Below are positions 1 to 8,005 of a stretch of 27,314 bases of DNA, in pieces. The stretch spans positions 1-27,314 of the forward strand of contig DATKPC010000081.1 of the NCBI GenBank assembly GCA_035524275.1. Direction: 5' to 3'. The notes under the pieces were generated by a model. The model saw only the letters and a program-made list of their open reading frames with translations, was not told where the DNA came from and searched no databases. A program made the position numbers and the translations under genes. The number at the start of each line of letters is the position of its first letter. The first letter of the stretch is position 1. The stretch comes from DATKPC01 sp035524275 (GTDB lineage: Bacteria > Pseudomonadota > Gammaproteobacteria > Burkholderiales > Burkholderiaceae_F).

Positions 1-140
1 ACTCGCGGATGGATGCCGGCTACATCACGGGGCTGGGATGCGTGAAGGGCGCGGCCGAGGGCGATGCGGAGCGGATGCTGATCCTCATCGACATCGAGCG
101 GCTGATGGGCTCCGCCGACATGGGCCTCGTCGAGGGCTGA
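1..140 (+). CDS. cheW: CheW chemotaxis coupling protein, 3' end only
   Basis: The reading frame beginning at base 3 is open to a TGA at 138-140 and gives the last 45 residues of a CheW-like protein. The segment GYITGLGCVKG followed by ERMLILIDIERL matches the closing strands and helix of the CheW SH3-like fold, which links chemoreceptors to the CheA kinase at the inner membrane. The start lies outside the window. cheR follows after a 107-bp gap, the usual beta-/gammaproteobacterial order, so both are probably in one che operon. The identification rests on a short C-terminal piece plus strong context. Confidence 0.8.
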   Translation, partial: SRMDAGYITGLGCVKGAAEGDAERMLILIDIERLMGSADMGLVEG

Positions 141-247
141 GCGCCCGCGACGTTTCCCCGGTCACGCCGTGCCGCTGCCCCGCGAGGCAGCGGCGCGCGC
201 GACCGACCGAACCACGAGACGACGAACCAGCGATCGCGGACTGACCG

Positions 248-1132
248 ATGGGCGCACGCGACTTTCCTGCGGCAATGCCGCCGCCGCCCGGGCCGGCCGG
301 CGACGCCGCGCGCGAATACGCGTTCAGCGGCGCCGACTTCGAGCGCGTGCGGCGGCTGATCTACGCGCGCGCCGGGATCAACCTCAACGACACGAAGCAG
401 CACATGGTCTACAGCCGCCTGTCGCGGCGGCTGCGCGCGCTGTCGATCGATTCCTTTGCCACGTACCTCGACCGGCTGGAGCACGAGGCCGGCTTCGCGA
501 GCACCGAGCTGCAGCAGTTCGTCAATTCGCTCACGACCAACCTGACCGCGTTCTTCCGCGAGGCGCATCACTTCGACGTGCTTGCGCGCTTCGTCGCCGG
601 CCTCGGCTCGGCGCCGCTGCGCGTGTGGTGCTCGGCCGCCTCGACCGGGGAGGAGCCGTACTCGATCCTGATGACGCTCGTCGAGGCGCTGGGCGCGGGC
701 ACCTCGGCCCGGCTGCTCGCGACCGACATCGACACGAACGTGCTGGACACGGCGCGCCGCGGCGTCTACGCGCAGGAATCGGCCCGCGCCTGCGGCGAGG
801 AGCGCCTGCGGCGCTTCTTCCAGCGCGGCGCCGGCGACAACGCCGGGATGGTCCGCGTCAAGCCGGAGCTCTCGCGGATGGTCGAGTTCGCGCCGCTGAA
901 CCTGCTCGACGAGTCGTGGCCGCAGCTGCGCAAGTTCGGGCCGCAGGTCGACGTCGTCTTCTGCCGCAACGTGATGATCTACTTCGACAAGCCGACGCAG
1001 CGCGCGATCCTCGGCCGGATCGCGCAGGTGCTGCGGCCGGGCGGACTGCTCCTGGTCGGCCATTCGGAAAACTTCACCGACTGCCGCGACTGGTTCGTCC
1101 TGCGCGGCAAGACGGTCTACGCGAGGGTATGA
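248..1132 (+). CDS. cheR: CheR chemoreceptor glutamate methyltransferase
   Basis: A 294-residue protein of normal CheR length. It transfers methyl groups from S-adenosylmethionine to glutamates of chemoreceptors during adaptation. The N-terminal helical domain (about residues 20-95) carries the FFREAHHF segment. The SAM-binding domain follows, with VWCSAASTGEEPYSI (glycine/acidic SAM loop), LLATDIDTNVL, and FCRNVMIYFDKP near residue 240, then VLRPGGLLLVGHSENF. The ATG at 248 lacks a strong Shine-Dalgarno sequence, but it places the conserved domain at the normal distance. The stop is followed by one base and then the cheD ATG (1134), so the two genes are probably translationally coupled. Confidence 0.95.
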   Translation: MGARDFPAAMPPPPGPAGDAAREYAFSGADFERVRRLIYARAGINLNDTKQHMVYSRLSRRLRALSIDSFATYLDRLEHEAGFASTELQQFVNSLTTNLTAFFREAHHFDVLARFVAGLGSAPLRVWCSAASTGEEPYSILMTLVEALGAGTSARLLATDIDTNVLDTARRGVYAQESARACGEERLRRFFQRGAGDNAGMVRVKPELSRMVEFAPLNLLDESWPQLRKFGPQVDVVFCRNVMIYFDKPTQRAILGRIAQVLRPGGLLLVGHSENFTDCRDWFVLRGKTVYARV

Positions 1133-1133
1133 C

Positions 1134-1772
1134 ATGGGCATCCAGGCCAGCGCCGATCTCGCCGCCCCGCGGCCGAGCGGCACGCCCGGTGAGGCGCGGA
1201 CCTTCTACTACGAGCGCGACTTCGGCCGCAACGCGGTGAAGATCCTGCCGGGTGAATTCTTCGTCTCCGGCGACGACATCGTCGTCTCGACGGTCCTCGG
1301 CTCGTGCGTCTCGGCGTGCATCTGGGACCGCGTCGCGCGCGTCGGCGGGATGAACCATTTCATGCTCCCGGAGAGCGGACGGGAGTCCGATCCGGCCGGC
1401 CTCGCCGGCCGCTTCGGCGTCTTCGCGATGGAGCAGCTGATCAACGAGCTGCTCAAGCGAGGCGCGCGCAAGTCCAACTTCGAGTGCAAGCTGTTCGGCG
1501 GCGGCGCGGTGATGAAGAACTTCACGACGCTCAATGTCGGCGAGCGCAACGCGAAGTTCGCGCTCGACTTCCTGCAGACGGAAGGGATCCGCGTCGCGTC
1601 GAAGGACCTGCTCGACGTCTATCCGCGCCGCGTCGTCTTCTTTCCGACCGCGGGGCGCGCGCTGTGCCGCAAGCTGCCGCAGGCCGACGCCGCGCTGGTG
1701 GCCGACGAGCAGCGGTACAAGGTCAAGATCGACGCCGCGCCCGACCGCGGCGGCGACGTCGAACTGTTCTGA
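1134..1772 (+). CDS. cheD: CheD chemoreceptor glutamine deamidase
   Basis: A 212-residue CheD-family protein that deamidates specific receptor glutamines and so creates methylation sites. The catalytic signature is visible: TVLGSCVSACIWD holds the nucleophilic cysteine and GGMNHFMLPE holds the catalytic histidine, followed by the KLFGGGAVM glycine loop. The N-terminus has about 25 extra residues before the core, common in betaproteobacterial CheD. It begins immediately after cheR and ends 10 bp before the cheB ATG, so cheR-cheD-cheB form one transcription unit for receptor modification. Confidence 0.95.
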   Translation: MGIQASADLAAPRPSGTPGEARTFYYERDFGRNAVKILPGEFFVSGDDIVVSTVLGSCVSACIWDRVARVGGMNHFMLPESGRESDPAGLAGRFGVFAMEQLINELLKRGARKSNFECKLFGGGAVMKNFTTLNVGERNAKFALDFLQTEGIRVASKDLLDVYPRRVVFFPTAGRALCRKLPQADAALVADEQRYKVKIDAAPDRGGDVELF

Positions 1773-1782
1773 AGGATTCCCC

Positions 1783-2865
1783 ATGACGAAGACGCGCGTG
1801 CTGATCATCGACGACTCGGCGCTGGTGCGCAGCCTGCTGACCGAGATCATCAACCGCCAGGCGGACATGGAAGCGATCGGCGCCGCGCCGGATCCCTATG
1901 CCGCGCGCGAGATGATCCGCGCGATGAACCCCGACGTCCTGACCCTCGACGTCGAGATGCCGAAGATGGACGGCCTCGACTTCCTGGAGAAGCTGATGCG
2001 GCTGCGGCCGACGCCGGTCGTGATGGTCTCGACGCTGACCGCCCGCGGCGCGGAGGTGACCATTCGAGCGCTCGAACTGGGTGCGATCGACTTCGTCGCG
2101 AAGCCGAAGATCGGCATCGCGACCGGCCTGCAGGACCTGGGCGCCGAGATCTGCGAGAAGATACGCGTCGCGTCGCGCGCGCGGATGCACCGGCACGCGA
2201 TGCCGGCACGCGCACCGACGCCCGTCGACGGCGCGGCGAAGGTGCGACCGGCGCATTTCTCCCGGCTGTCGACCGAGAAGCTGATCGCGATCGGTGCCTC
2301 CACCGGCGGCACCGAGGCGATCCGCGAGATCCTTCAGCGCCTTCCGGCCGACTCCCCGGCGGTGCTCGTCACGCAGCATATGCCGCCCGGTTTCACGAAG
2401 AGCTTCGCCGCGCGACTGGACGGCGTCTGCCGCATCACGGTCACCGAGGCGGTCCACGGCGAGCGTGCGCTGCCGGGCCACGCCTACATCGCGCCCGGCG
2501 ATCGCCATCTGCGCCTGGAACGCAGCGGCGCGAACTACCTCATCGCGCTCGACGACGGCGAGCCGGTCAACCGGCATCGTCCTTCGGTCGACGTGCTGTT
2601 CCGCTCCGTGGCGCACGCGGCCGGTCCGAACGCACTGGGCACGATCCTCACCGGCATGGGCAAGGACGGCGCGCTCGGCCTGCTCGAGATGCGCAACGCG
2701 GGCAGCTACACGATCGCGCAGGACGAGGCGAGCTGCATCGTCTACGGGATGCCGCGCGAGGCCGTCGCCGCCGGTGCCGTCGAGGACGTGCTGCCGCTGA
2801 ACGCGATCGCCGAGAGGCTGCTCGCCAAGCTCGCGTCCCACGGCGAGGTCGCCCACCGCGTCTGA
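1783..2865 (+). CDS. cheB: CheB receptor methylesterase / response regulator
   Basis: A 360-residue CheB from the ATG at 1783, preceded by an AAGGA Shine-Dalgarno at 1772-1776. The frame is open further upstream, but that part overlaps cheD and is not conserved. The receiver domain (about residues 1-125) has VLIIDDSALVR and TLDVEMPKMDGL, containing the phosphorylated aspartate. The C-terminal methylesterase domain (about 165-355) has the catalytic serine in IGASTGGTEAI, the histidine in TQHMPPGFT and the aspartate in TGMGKDGALG. Phosphorylated CheB removes methyl groups added by CheR. It is the last che gene here; a 42-bp inverted repeat follows the stop. Confidence 0.96.
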   Translation: MTKTRVLIIDDSALVRSLLTEIINRQADMEAIGAAPDPYAAREMIRAMNPDVLTLDVEMPKMDGLDFLEKLMRLRPTPVVMVSTLTARGAEVTIRALELGAIDFVAKPKIGIATGLQDLGAEICEKIRVASRARMHRHAMPARAPTPVDGAAKVRPAHFSRLSTEKLIAIGASTGGTEAIREILQRLPADSPAVLVTQHMPPGFTKSFAARLDGVCRITVTEAVHGERALPGHAYIAPGDRHLRLERSGANYLIALDDGEPVNRHRPSVDVLFRSVAHAAGPNALGTILTGMGKDGALGLLEMRNAGSYTIAQDEASCIVYGMPREAVAAGAVEDVLPLNAIAERLLAKLASHGEVAHRV

Positions 2866-2891
2866 GCGCGGAGGCGTTCGCCCCGCGCGCG

Positions 2892-3022
2892 CCCTCTCCC
2901 CCACCCCTCTCCCGCTCGCGCGGGCGAGGGGAGTCTCGTCGGTGCCACCTGAGACGTCGTCCCAATCTTCGACGCCGGAACTCCCCTCGCCCGCGCGAGC
3001 GGGAGAGGGGTGGCGGAGAGGG
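2892..3022. repeat. 42-bp near-perfect inverted repeat
   Basis: The left arm 2892-2933 and right arm 2981-3022 are reverse complements over 42 bp with a single mismatch. The 47-bp loop is unlike the arms. The arms are GC-rich, alternating CCCTCTCCC and GCTCGCGCGGGCGAGGGGAG-type blocks, and the inner part of each arm is itself partly palindromic. No transposase is present, so this looks like a REP/MITE-like intergenic element. RNA from either strand would fold into a very stable hairpin, so it could also end the che transcript, but there is no T-run. The dispersed-repeat interpretation is inferred. Confidence 0.8.
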
Positions 3023-3065
3023 TATCAGCCAGGCGATCGGCTGCTCCCCTGCTAAGCTCCTTCCC

Positions 3066-3381
3066 GCAGAGCTCGCCGGGCGATCGCCGGCCGCGTTCGC
3101 GGTCGGAGGAACGTCCGGACTCCACAGGGCAGCGTAGCAGGCAACACCTGCCCACCGCGAGGTGAGGATCAGAGCAACAGAGACGAGCCGATTCAGTTCG
3201 GGTGAAACGGGCAATCTCTACGCGGAGCAACACCAAATAGGCAGCCGATGATCCGGCCCGGAGAGGCTGCGGGTAGGTGGCTCGAGTCGGCGCGCGAGCG
3301 CCGGCCTAGAGGAATGATCGCCACGCGGCGGCGCTTCGCGGCGTCGCCGTGCACAGAATCCGGCGTACAGGCGAGCTCTGC
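3066..3381 (+). ncRNA. rnpB: RNase P catalytic RNA (class A)
   Basis: About 316 nt with the hallmarks of bacterial RNase P RNA. The ends form a perfect 12-bp P1 helix (GCAGAGCTCGCC at 3066-3077 with GGCGAGCTCTGC at 3370-3381). Conserved blocks follow in order: GGAACGTCCGGACTCC (about 3107-3122), ACAGGGCAG, GAGCAACAGAGAC, GGTGAAACGG, GGAGCAACACCAAATAGG (about 3224-3241), GGGTAGGTGGCTCGAG, GGCCTAGAGGAATGATCGCC (3303-3322) and ACAGAATCCGGCGTACA. The stretch between GGTGAAACGG and GGAGCAA is only about 16 nt, so the P13/P14 arms of the longer E. coli RNA seem absent, as seen in several betaproteobacteria. The RNA removes 5' leaders from tRNA precursors. Confidence 0.95.
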
Positions 3382-3623
3382 ACTTTGCTCCTGGATGGCC
3401 ACGCGGTAGATCCGTCAGCGATCGCCCGACCCGGGTGGCAGCCGGTTCCCCCCTTCTCGGGAAACTCATGGCGCGGCAACGCGATCGTGCGATCACGGGA
3501 ATCGCGCGCCTCACGCCCGCGTGTTGACCCTCGCTGCGGGAACCCGGGAGACCGGCGGGGACGGAGTATCGGCTCGCAGAGTGACTTATTCTTCAGGGGG
3601 CATGACCAAGTTCCCGTTGGCTC
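3382..3623. other. Intergenic stretch without a recognised gene
   Basis: About 240 bp between rnpB and the first GGGA-N5-TCCC-type element. No open frame here has convincing coding character or a family match, and no T-rich terminator is obvious after rnpB. GGGAA half-sites occur (for example GGGAATCGCG near 3495) that resemble the half-site at 3646, but they are not in the ordered arrangement seen downstream. Confidence 0.5.
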
Positions 3624-3675
3624 GGGATAAATTCCTGGCCACGCGGGGAATCGCACACTTGCGAATCTCTAAGAC
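3624..3675 (+). promoter_or_regulatory. Palindrome plus half-site plus -10-like box before quinoprotein operon
   Basis: GGGATAAATTCCT (3624-3636) matches GGGA-N5-TCCC except for the last base. Exactly 22 bp later GGGAATCGC (3646) repeats the left half. A TAAGAC box lies at 3670-3675 in the context GCGAATCTCTAAGACC, comparable to GCGAATTGCATAGACT at 15950-15963. The same 22-bp palindrome-to-half-site spacing occurs at 10475/10497 and 17267/17289. If the box is a -10 element, transcription would start near 3682 and leave a leader of about 190 nt before the ATG at 3871. Assignment as an activator-dependent promoter is inferred. Confidence 0.5.
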
Positions 3676-3870
3676 CCACTGATAGAGTCGTGGCGTTGTA
3701 CTGGATCGTTTCTCAGAAAAAGCTCATTTTCCGAAGCACCAGTAACAACGGCGGCACACTTAGCCTCGGCGCGCCTCATGCTTCGCCTCGGATCCTTGTC
3801 CGACCGTCGCGCGGAGCCCCTGGTGCCGACGAAGAACATCGACTCATCGATTCCTTCCGTTGGAGACATA

Positions 3871-5295
3871 ATGAAAAGATGGACGTGCGTTGCGGCCGCG
3901 CTGGCGGCCGGATGCCTGCTCGCGTCTGCGAGTTGGGCACAGAGGCTTCCGGCCTCGCCGGCGGAGGTGGCGCAGACCGGCGGCAAGGTTCCCGGCGCGC
4001 CGAAACTTGCGCTGGTGAAGGTTGCCGAAGGGTTCAACGACCCGGTCGGCGTCACCGCCGCGAATGACGGCTCGGGACGGATCTTCGTCGTCGAGCGGGT
4101 TGGACGCGTCCGCGTCATTGGCCGCGATGGCAAGGTGCAGAAGGAACCGTTCCTCGACTTGACGAACTTCAACCCGTTGGGTTCGGACGTGCAGACCGGG
4201 TTCGTCGAGCAGGGTTTGTGGTCGATCGCGCTTCATCCGAAGTTCAAGGAAAACGGCTACGTCTACGTCCACTACGCGTCGCTGCCCTTCAACGGCGCCT
4301 CGATCGTCGCCCGGTTCACCGTCGATCCGGCGAGCCCCGACCGCATCACGAAGGAACGCCTTGTCAAGACGGCGAAGGTGCTCATGAACATCCCGCAGCC
4401 GTACTACAACCACTACGGCGGCATGATCGCGTTCGGACCTGACGGAAAGCTCTACATCGGCAAGGGTGACGGCGGCTGGGAAGGCGACCCGCTGGACGCC
4501 GGGCAGCGTCTCGACGTGCTCTGGGGGAAGATGCTGCGGATCGACGTCGACACCGCGGATGACGTTCCGTATGCCGTGCCGAAGGACAATCCCTTCGCGA
4601 AGGCGGATCGGCCCCAGCTGATGTCCCTCTTCGGCATTACCGAGCAGGGATTCACCGTCAACAAGATCGGATCGAAGCCTGAAATCTGGGCCTACGGCCT
4701 GCGCAATCCGTACCAGTTCCACTTCGATCGCAAGTCGGGCGACCTGTTCATCGCCGACGTCGGCCAGAACCATTGGGAGGAGATCGACTGGCAGCCGGCT
4801 TCATCCAAAGGCGGGGAGAACTACGGCTGGAAGCTCAATTCCGGATCGCACTGCCATCCAACCACCGGCCCGGGCGAAAACTGCGCGCACGTGGGCGTTT
4901 ACCCGGTCGCCGAGTATCCGCACCAGCAGGCGTGGCCGGACGGTCCGAAGCTGACCAAGGACTACGGCTGCTCCGTCATTGGCCTGGGCGTCGCCAACTT
5001 CGGCGGCTTCGACAAGACCTACCTCGCGGGCGACTGGTGCACCGGAATCCTCTGGGGCGTCGCGTGGGACAAGGCGGCTTCGAAGTGGCAACTGCAGAAC
5101 TTGCTGCAGGCGCAACTGCAGTTCACGTCGGGAACGGTAGACGACGACGGCTACGTGCTGGCGACGAACTGCTACTGCTTCTACACCGACGACAAAGGTC
5201 CGACGGCCAACCCGGTGGGCGCGCTATGGCGCGTGATGCCAGCGGACAAGGTTCCCGCGGGCGCGGAAACAGCCAAGGTCAAGCCTTCGACATAG
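3871..5295 (+). CDS. Secreted PQQ-dependent sugar dehydrogenase (sGDH/sorbosone dehydrogenase family)
   Basis: A 474-residue protein from the ATG at 3871, which has GGAGA 5-8 bp upstream; the frame is open upstream but weakly supported. A Sec signal peptide (KRW then ALAAGCLLASASWA, cleavage near WAQ) predicts periplasmic location. The mature part is a six-bladed propeller of the soluble quinoprotein glucose/sorbosone dehydrogenase type: GFNDPVGV, IFVVERVGRVRVI, LWSIALHPKF, YNHYGGMIAFGPDGKLYIGKGDGG (the histidine matching the catalytic His of sGDH), WAYGLRNPYQFHFD (PQQ-contacting Arg), DVGQNHWEEID. Several cysteines near the C-terminal third may form disulfides. The substrate cannot be read from sequence. 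A cytochrome gene 136 bp downstream is the likely electron acceptor. Confidence 0.85.
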   Translation: MKRWTCVAAALAAGCLLASASWAQRLPASPAEVAQTGGKVPGAPKLALVKVAEGFNDPVGVTAANDGSGRIFVVERVGRVRVIGRDGKVQKEPFLDLTNFNPLGSDVQTGFVEQGLWSIALHPKFKENGYVYVHYASLPFNGASIVARFTVDPASPDRITKERLVKTAKVLMNIPQPYYNHYGGMIAFGPDGKLYIGKGDGGWEGDPLDAGQRLDVLWGKMLRIDVDTADDVPYAVPKDNPFAKADRPQLMSLFGITEQGFTVNKIGSKPEIWAYGLRNPYQFHFDRKSGDLFIADVGQNHWEEIDWQPASSKGGENYGWKLNSGSHCHPTTGPGENCAHVGVYPVAEYPHQQAWPDGPKLTKDYGCSVIGLGVANFGGFDKTYLAGDWCTGILWGVAWDKAASKWQLQNLLQAQLQFTSGTVDDDGYVLATNCYCFYTDDKGPTANPVGALWRVMPADKVPAGAETAKVKPST

Positions 5296-5321
5296 GCCTC
5301 GCCTGAAGGCAGATTCGACCA

Positions 5322-5358
5322 CGGCGCGGCGGGGATGCGTATCTCCCCTGCCGCGCCG
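5322..5358 (+). other. GC-rich intercistronic hairpin
   Basis: Arms at 5322-5335 and 5344-5358 pair over 14 bp with one bulged T and an 8-nt loop. No T-run follows, so a full intrinsic terminator is unlikely. It lies between the quinoprotein gene and its cytochrome, as does a comparable hairpin after xoxF (20889-20922). It may stabilise or process the upstream mRNA so that the enzyme is made in excess of downstream proteins; that role is inferred. Confidence 0.55.
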
Positions 5359-5431
5359 CGGATGCGCGCGTTGCGCGCAGGTCCCAGCCCGCTCGCTGCC
5401 CGGGCACCAACCAGTTCGAATCGAGGTGAGG

Positions 5432-5893
5432 ATGCGATTTAGTGACGACGCACGGCGCGCCGCCGTGCTGGGTCTGCTGTGGTCGTTTTCTGTTGTCGCA
5501 AGGGCAGGAAATCCACTCGCGGACTTCAAGAGCCCGATCGACGAATCGAAGATGGAGTTCCCCCTGAAGCCGGGCGAAGTCGACACCCCCGTGCTGAAGA
5601 AGTTCAAGGCCACGGGAATCAATGACTACCGCGGCGACGCGCAGGCGATCGCGCGCGGCAAGGAGTTGTTCGACCAGCTCTGCCAGGTCTGCCACGGCGC
5701 CGATGCGGGAGGAAAGATGTGTCCGGCCCTGGTGGGCTCGGAACATATCTATCCGCAGACCTTCACTGATCCCGGGATGTTTTCCATCGTCTACGGCGGC
5801 GCCTCGGGCGCGATGCAGGCCTTCTCTCGTCGCGACGTGAGCCAGGACGACATCATTCACATCATTGCCTACGTCCGGAGCCTCGATCGATGA
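5432..5893 (+). CDS. Periplasmic cytochrome c, MoxG/XoxG-like
   Basis: A 153-residue protein with an N-terminal signal sequence (AAVLGLLWSFSVVARA). One haem-binding motif, CQVCH, lies near residues 85-89, followed by GADAGGKMCPALVG; the CHG...GG.MCP pattern is shared with the XoxG-like cytochrome at 22834. The axial methionine is probably in GAMQAFSRR. This is the cytochrome type that accepts electrons from PQQ dehydrogenases, so it probably serves the quinoprotein encoded just upstream. ATG 5432 was chosen because GAGG ends 5 bp before it; a GTG at 5426 would overlap that ribosome-binding site. Its stop overlaps the next start (ATGA at 5890-5893). Confidence 0.88.
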   Translation: MRFSDDARRAAVLGLLWSFSVVARAGNPLADFKSPIDESKMEFPLKPGEVDTPVLKKFKATGINDYRGDAQAIARGKELFDQLCQVCHGADAGGKMCPALVGSEHIYPQTFTDPGMFSIVYGGASGAMQAFSRRDVSQDDIIHIIAYVRSLDR

Positions 5894-7815
5894 ACGCCGC
5901 ATGGCGCGCGGCATCGCGAGCCGCCGGTGCGATTGCCGCCGCCTGCGTGTATGCGCCGTTTGCGCATGCACAGGCCTCGCCGGAGACGCTGGAACGGGTC
6001 GAGATCCAGGCGACGCGCATTCCGACCCCGCTCGCCCAGGCCACCGACGCGGTCACGGTCATTGCGCGAAGCGCGATCGAACAGGCCGATGCCGCGAGCG
6101 GCATCGATCTGCTGCGCCAGGTTCCCGGGCTGCAGATCGATCAGGTCAGCGGCGCCGGGGGCCTGAGCTCGGTCTATATCCGCGGCAGCGATCCGAATCA
6201 CGTCCTGGTATTGATCGACGGCGTCCGCGTCAACGATTCGACAAATTCGCGGGGTGGCGGATACGACATGTCCAACCTGGATCCGACCCGGATCGAACGC
6301 ATCGAGGTGTTTCGCGGCGCCGGCTCGTCGATCTACGGTGCGGATGCGATGGGGGGTGTCATCAACATCACGACCCGCAAGGCCGAACCCGGAACGGTGA
6401 ACGCCGATGCCTCGGCCGGCGTGGGCGGGCTCGGCTACCATGCGGCGTCGGCGCGAGTGGCGGGAGCGAACGATCGACTGAATGGTTCGCTCGCCGCGTC
6501 GCACCTGCAGGACGGGCTCGATTCGCGCGGCGGCTCCCTCGCCCTCGATCATGTCGGCGCGTCGGGCGGGATCGATTTCGGCGCCGGCCTGGGACTCTCC
6601 ACGAGCGTGGAACACAGCCAGCGCCACGGCACGACATTCCCCGACGACAGCGGTGGCGAACTCCTGGCGGTGAGGCGCGCCCTGGAGCGCAAGGCGGACC
6701 ACGATACGGGCGCCTCGGTGGGAGGGCACTGGGACCTGGAGTCGCTGAGTCTTCATGCGCTCGCGTCCAGCTACAGCCATCAGGCGAGCGACGATTCGCC
6801 GGGTGTCGCTCCCGGGCTTCGGAGCTTCGTCGGCGTGCCGGCGTCCGCGTCGACGACGGATTACCAGCAGCGCGGCCTGTCGGCGGATGTCCTGGTGCGC
6901 GTGTCGTCGCAGTCCTCGCTCGTCGTCGGCGCCGAAGTCCAGCGGGAGACCGGGGTCGCTACGTCGACGTACACGCTGTTCGGCAGGTCCATTCCCGCCG
7001 ATTTCGACCTCGCGCGAAACACCCGATCGGAGTTTGCCGAGGCGAAGTGGATACCGGTGACCGACCTCGTCCTGCGTGGCGGCGTCCGGCACGACGCGGT
7101 CGACGGTGCCGGTTCGCACGTGAGCCCGAGCGCGGGCGCCCGCTACGAGTTGCATGCCTTGCAGGCAAGCATCAGGGCCGACTACTCGAGCGGCTTCAAG
7201 CCGCCGAGTTTCTTTTCGCTCGGCCTTCCCGTACCGCTCGGGGGCAATCCCAATCTCCGGCCGGAGCGCGGTGCGGGCGAGTCGATCGGGTATGAGCAGC
7301 GCCTGTGGCAGGGCAAGGCGCGCGCGGAGGTCGACCTGTTCCGTTCGAAGTACAACGATCTCGTCACCTTCGACAATCAGACCAACCGGATCGTCAACGC
7401 CGATCGCGTCGAGATCCGTGGTGCCGAACTCCTGCTGTCGGCGCGCGTCAGCGAAGCACTGAGCGTCGAACTGAGTTACACCCGCCTCTACACGCACGTC
7501 AACGACGAGAACGCGCCACTGCGCCAGCGTCCCGGCCAGCGCGGCGGCATCGTCGCCAGCTGGTCGGACGGCGGCGCATCCACGTTCGGTTGGCGAATGG
7601 AGTATGCGGCGCAGGACTTCGATTCATCCGTGCCCACCGGCGACGAATACCTGCCGGTCTATCTGCGAAACGACCTGACGTATGCCTATCGGTGGCGCTA
7701 CGGGTTGCGATTGACCGCGGCGGTCGACAACGTCTTCGATCGGCAGAACGAGAACTATATCGGCCAGCCCGGCCAAGGCCGGCGTTTCAGGGTGGGCGTC
7801 GAGGCGCGCTATTAG
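5890..7815 (+). CDS. TonB-dependent outer-membrane receptor, BtuB-like
   Basis: A 641-residue receptor with a signal peptide ending near PFAHAQA, then a TonB-box-like TLERVEIQATRI. The plug domain (about residues 40-165) has VTVIARSAIEQ, LLRQVPGLQI, VYIRGSDPNHVLVLIDGVRVND and SSIYGADAMGGVINITTRK. The rest is a 22-strand-type barrel ending in an aromatic residue (RVGVEARY), with KPPSFFSLG and NLRPERGAGES motifs. Overall layout is closest to vitamin B12 receptors (BtuB). It is translationally coupled to the cytochrome gene, so the ligand may instead be linked to the quinoprotein (PQQ, a metal chelate or the substrate). The ligand is unknown; the family call is firm. Confidence 0.9.
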   Translation: MNAAWRAASRAAGAIAAACVYAPFAHAQASPETLERVEIQATRIPTPLAQATDAVTVIARSAIEQADAASGIDLLRQVPGLQIDQVSGAGGLSSVYIRGSDPNHVLVLIDGVRVNDSTNSRGGGYDMSNLDPTRIERIEVFRGAGSSIYGADAMGGVINITTRKAEPGTVNADASAGVGGLGYHAASARVAGANDRLNGSLAASHLQDGLDSRGGSLALDHVGASGGIDFGAGLGLSTSVEHSQRHGTTFPDDSGGELLAVRRALERKADHDTGASVGGHWDLESLSLHALASSYSHQASDDSPGVAPGLRSFVGVPASASTTDYQQRGLSADVLVRVSSQSSLVVGAEVQRETGVATSTYTLFGRSIPADFDLARNTRSEFAEAKWIPVTDLVLRGGVRHDAVDGAGSHVSPSAGARYELHALQASIRADYSSGFKPPSFFSLGLPVPLGGNPNLRPERGAGESIGYEQRLWQGKARAEVDLFRSKYNDLVTFDNQTNRIVNADRVEIRGAELLLSARVSEALSVELSYTRLYTHVNDENAPLRQRPGQRGGIVASWSDGGASTFGWRMEYAAQDFDSSVPTGDEYLPVYLRNDLTYAYRWRYGLRLTAAVDNVFDRQNENYIGQPGQGRRFRVGVEARY

Positions 7816-7917
7816 GCTCGGCTCAACATCGGTGCCTCGGTCGTAGAGCTCGGCGCCATCAGGGCGACGTCGCCGCGATCTTCTTTCGCCGGACCGCGCG
7901 ACCTTATACGCAAGGCA

Positions 7918-7940
7918 CCCCGGGTCCCTGCTGCCCGGGG
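7918..7940. terminator. Possible bidirectional stem-loop between convergent genes
   Basis: CCCCGGG (7918-7924) and CCCGGGG (7934-7940) form a 7-bp GC stem around a 9-nt loop. It lies between the converging TonB-receptor genes that end at 7815 and 8006. There is no T-run on either side, so any terminator activity would be weak or Rho-assisted. Confidence 0.35.
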
Positions 7941-8005
7941 CATTCGCCGCCCGAGGCTACCGTGCGTGCGGGTGACTCGGGCGGCTGCAGTGCGACGTCG
8001 CGCGG

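Noticed and set aside
1534..1782. Upstream extension of cheB
   Set aside because: It overlaps cheD in another frame and is Ser/Arg-rich without conservation; the ATG at 1783 has a ribosome-binding site and starts the receiver domain exactly.
5869..7497. Minus-strand open frame of 542 codons opposite the BtuB-like receptor
   Set aside because: It is antisense to clear plug-domain motifs and has no independent support.
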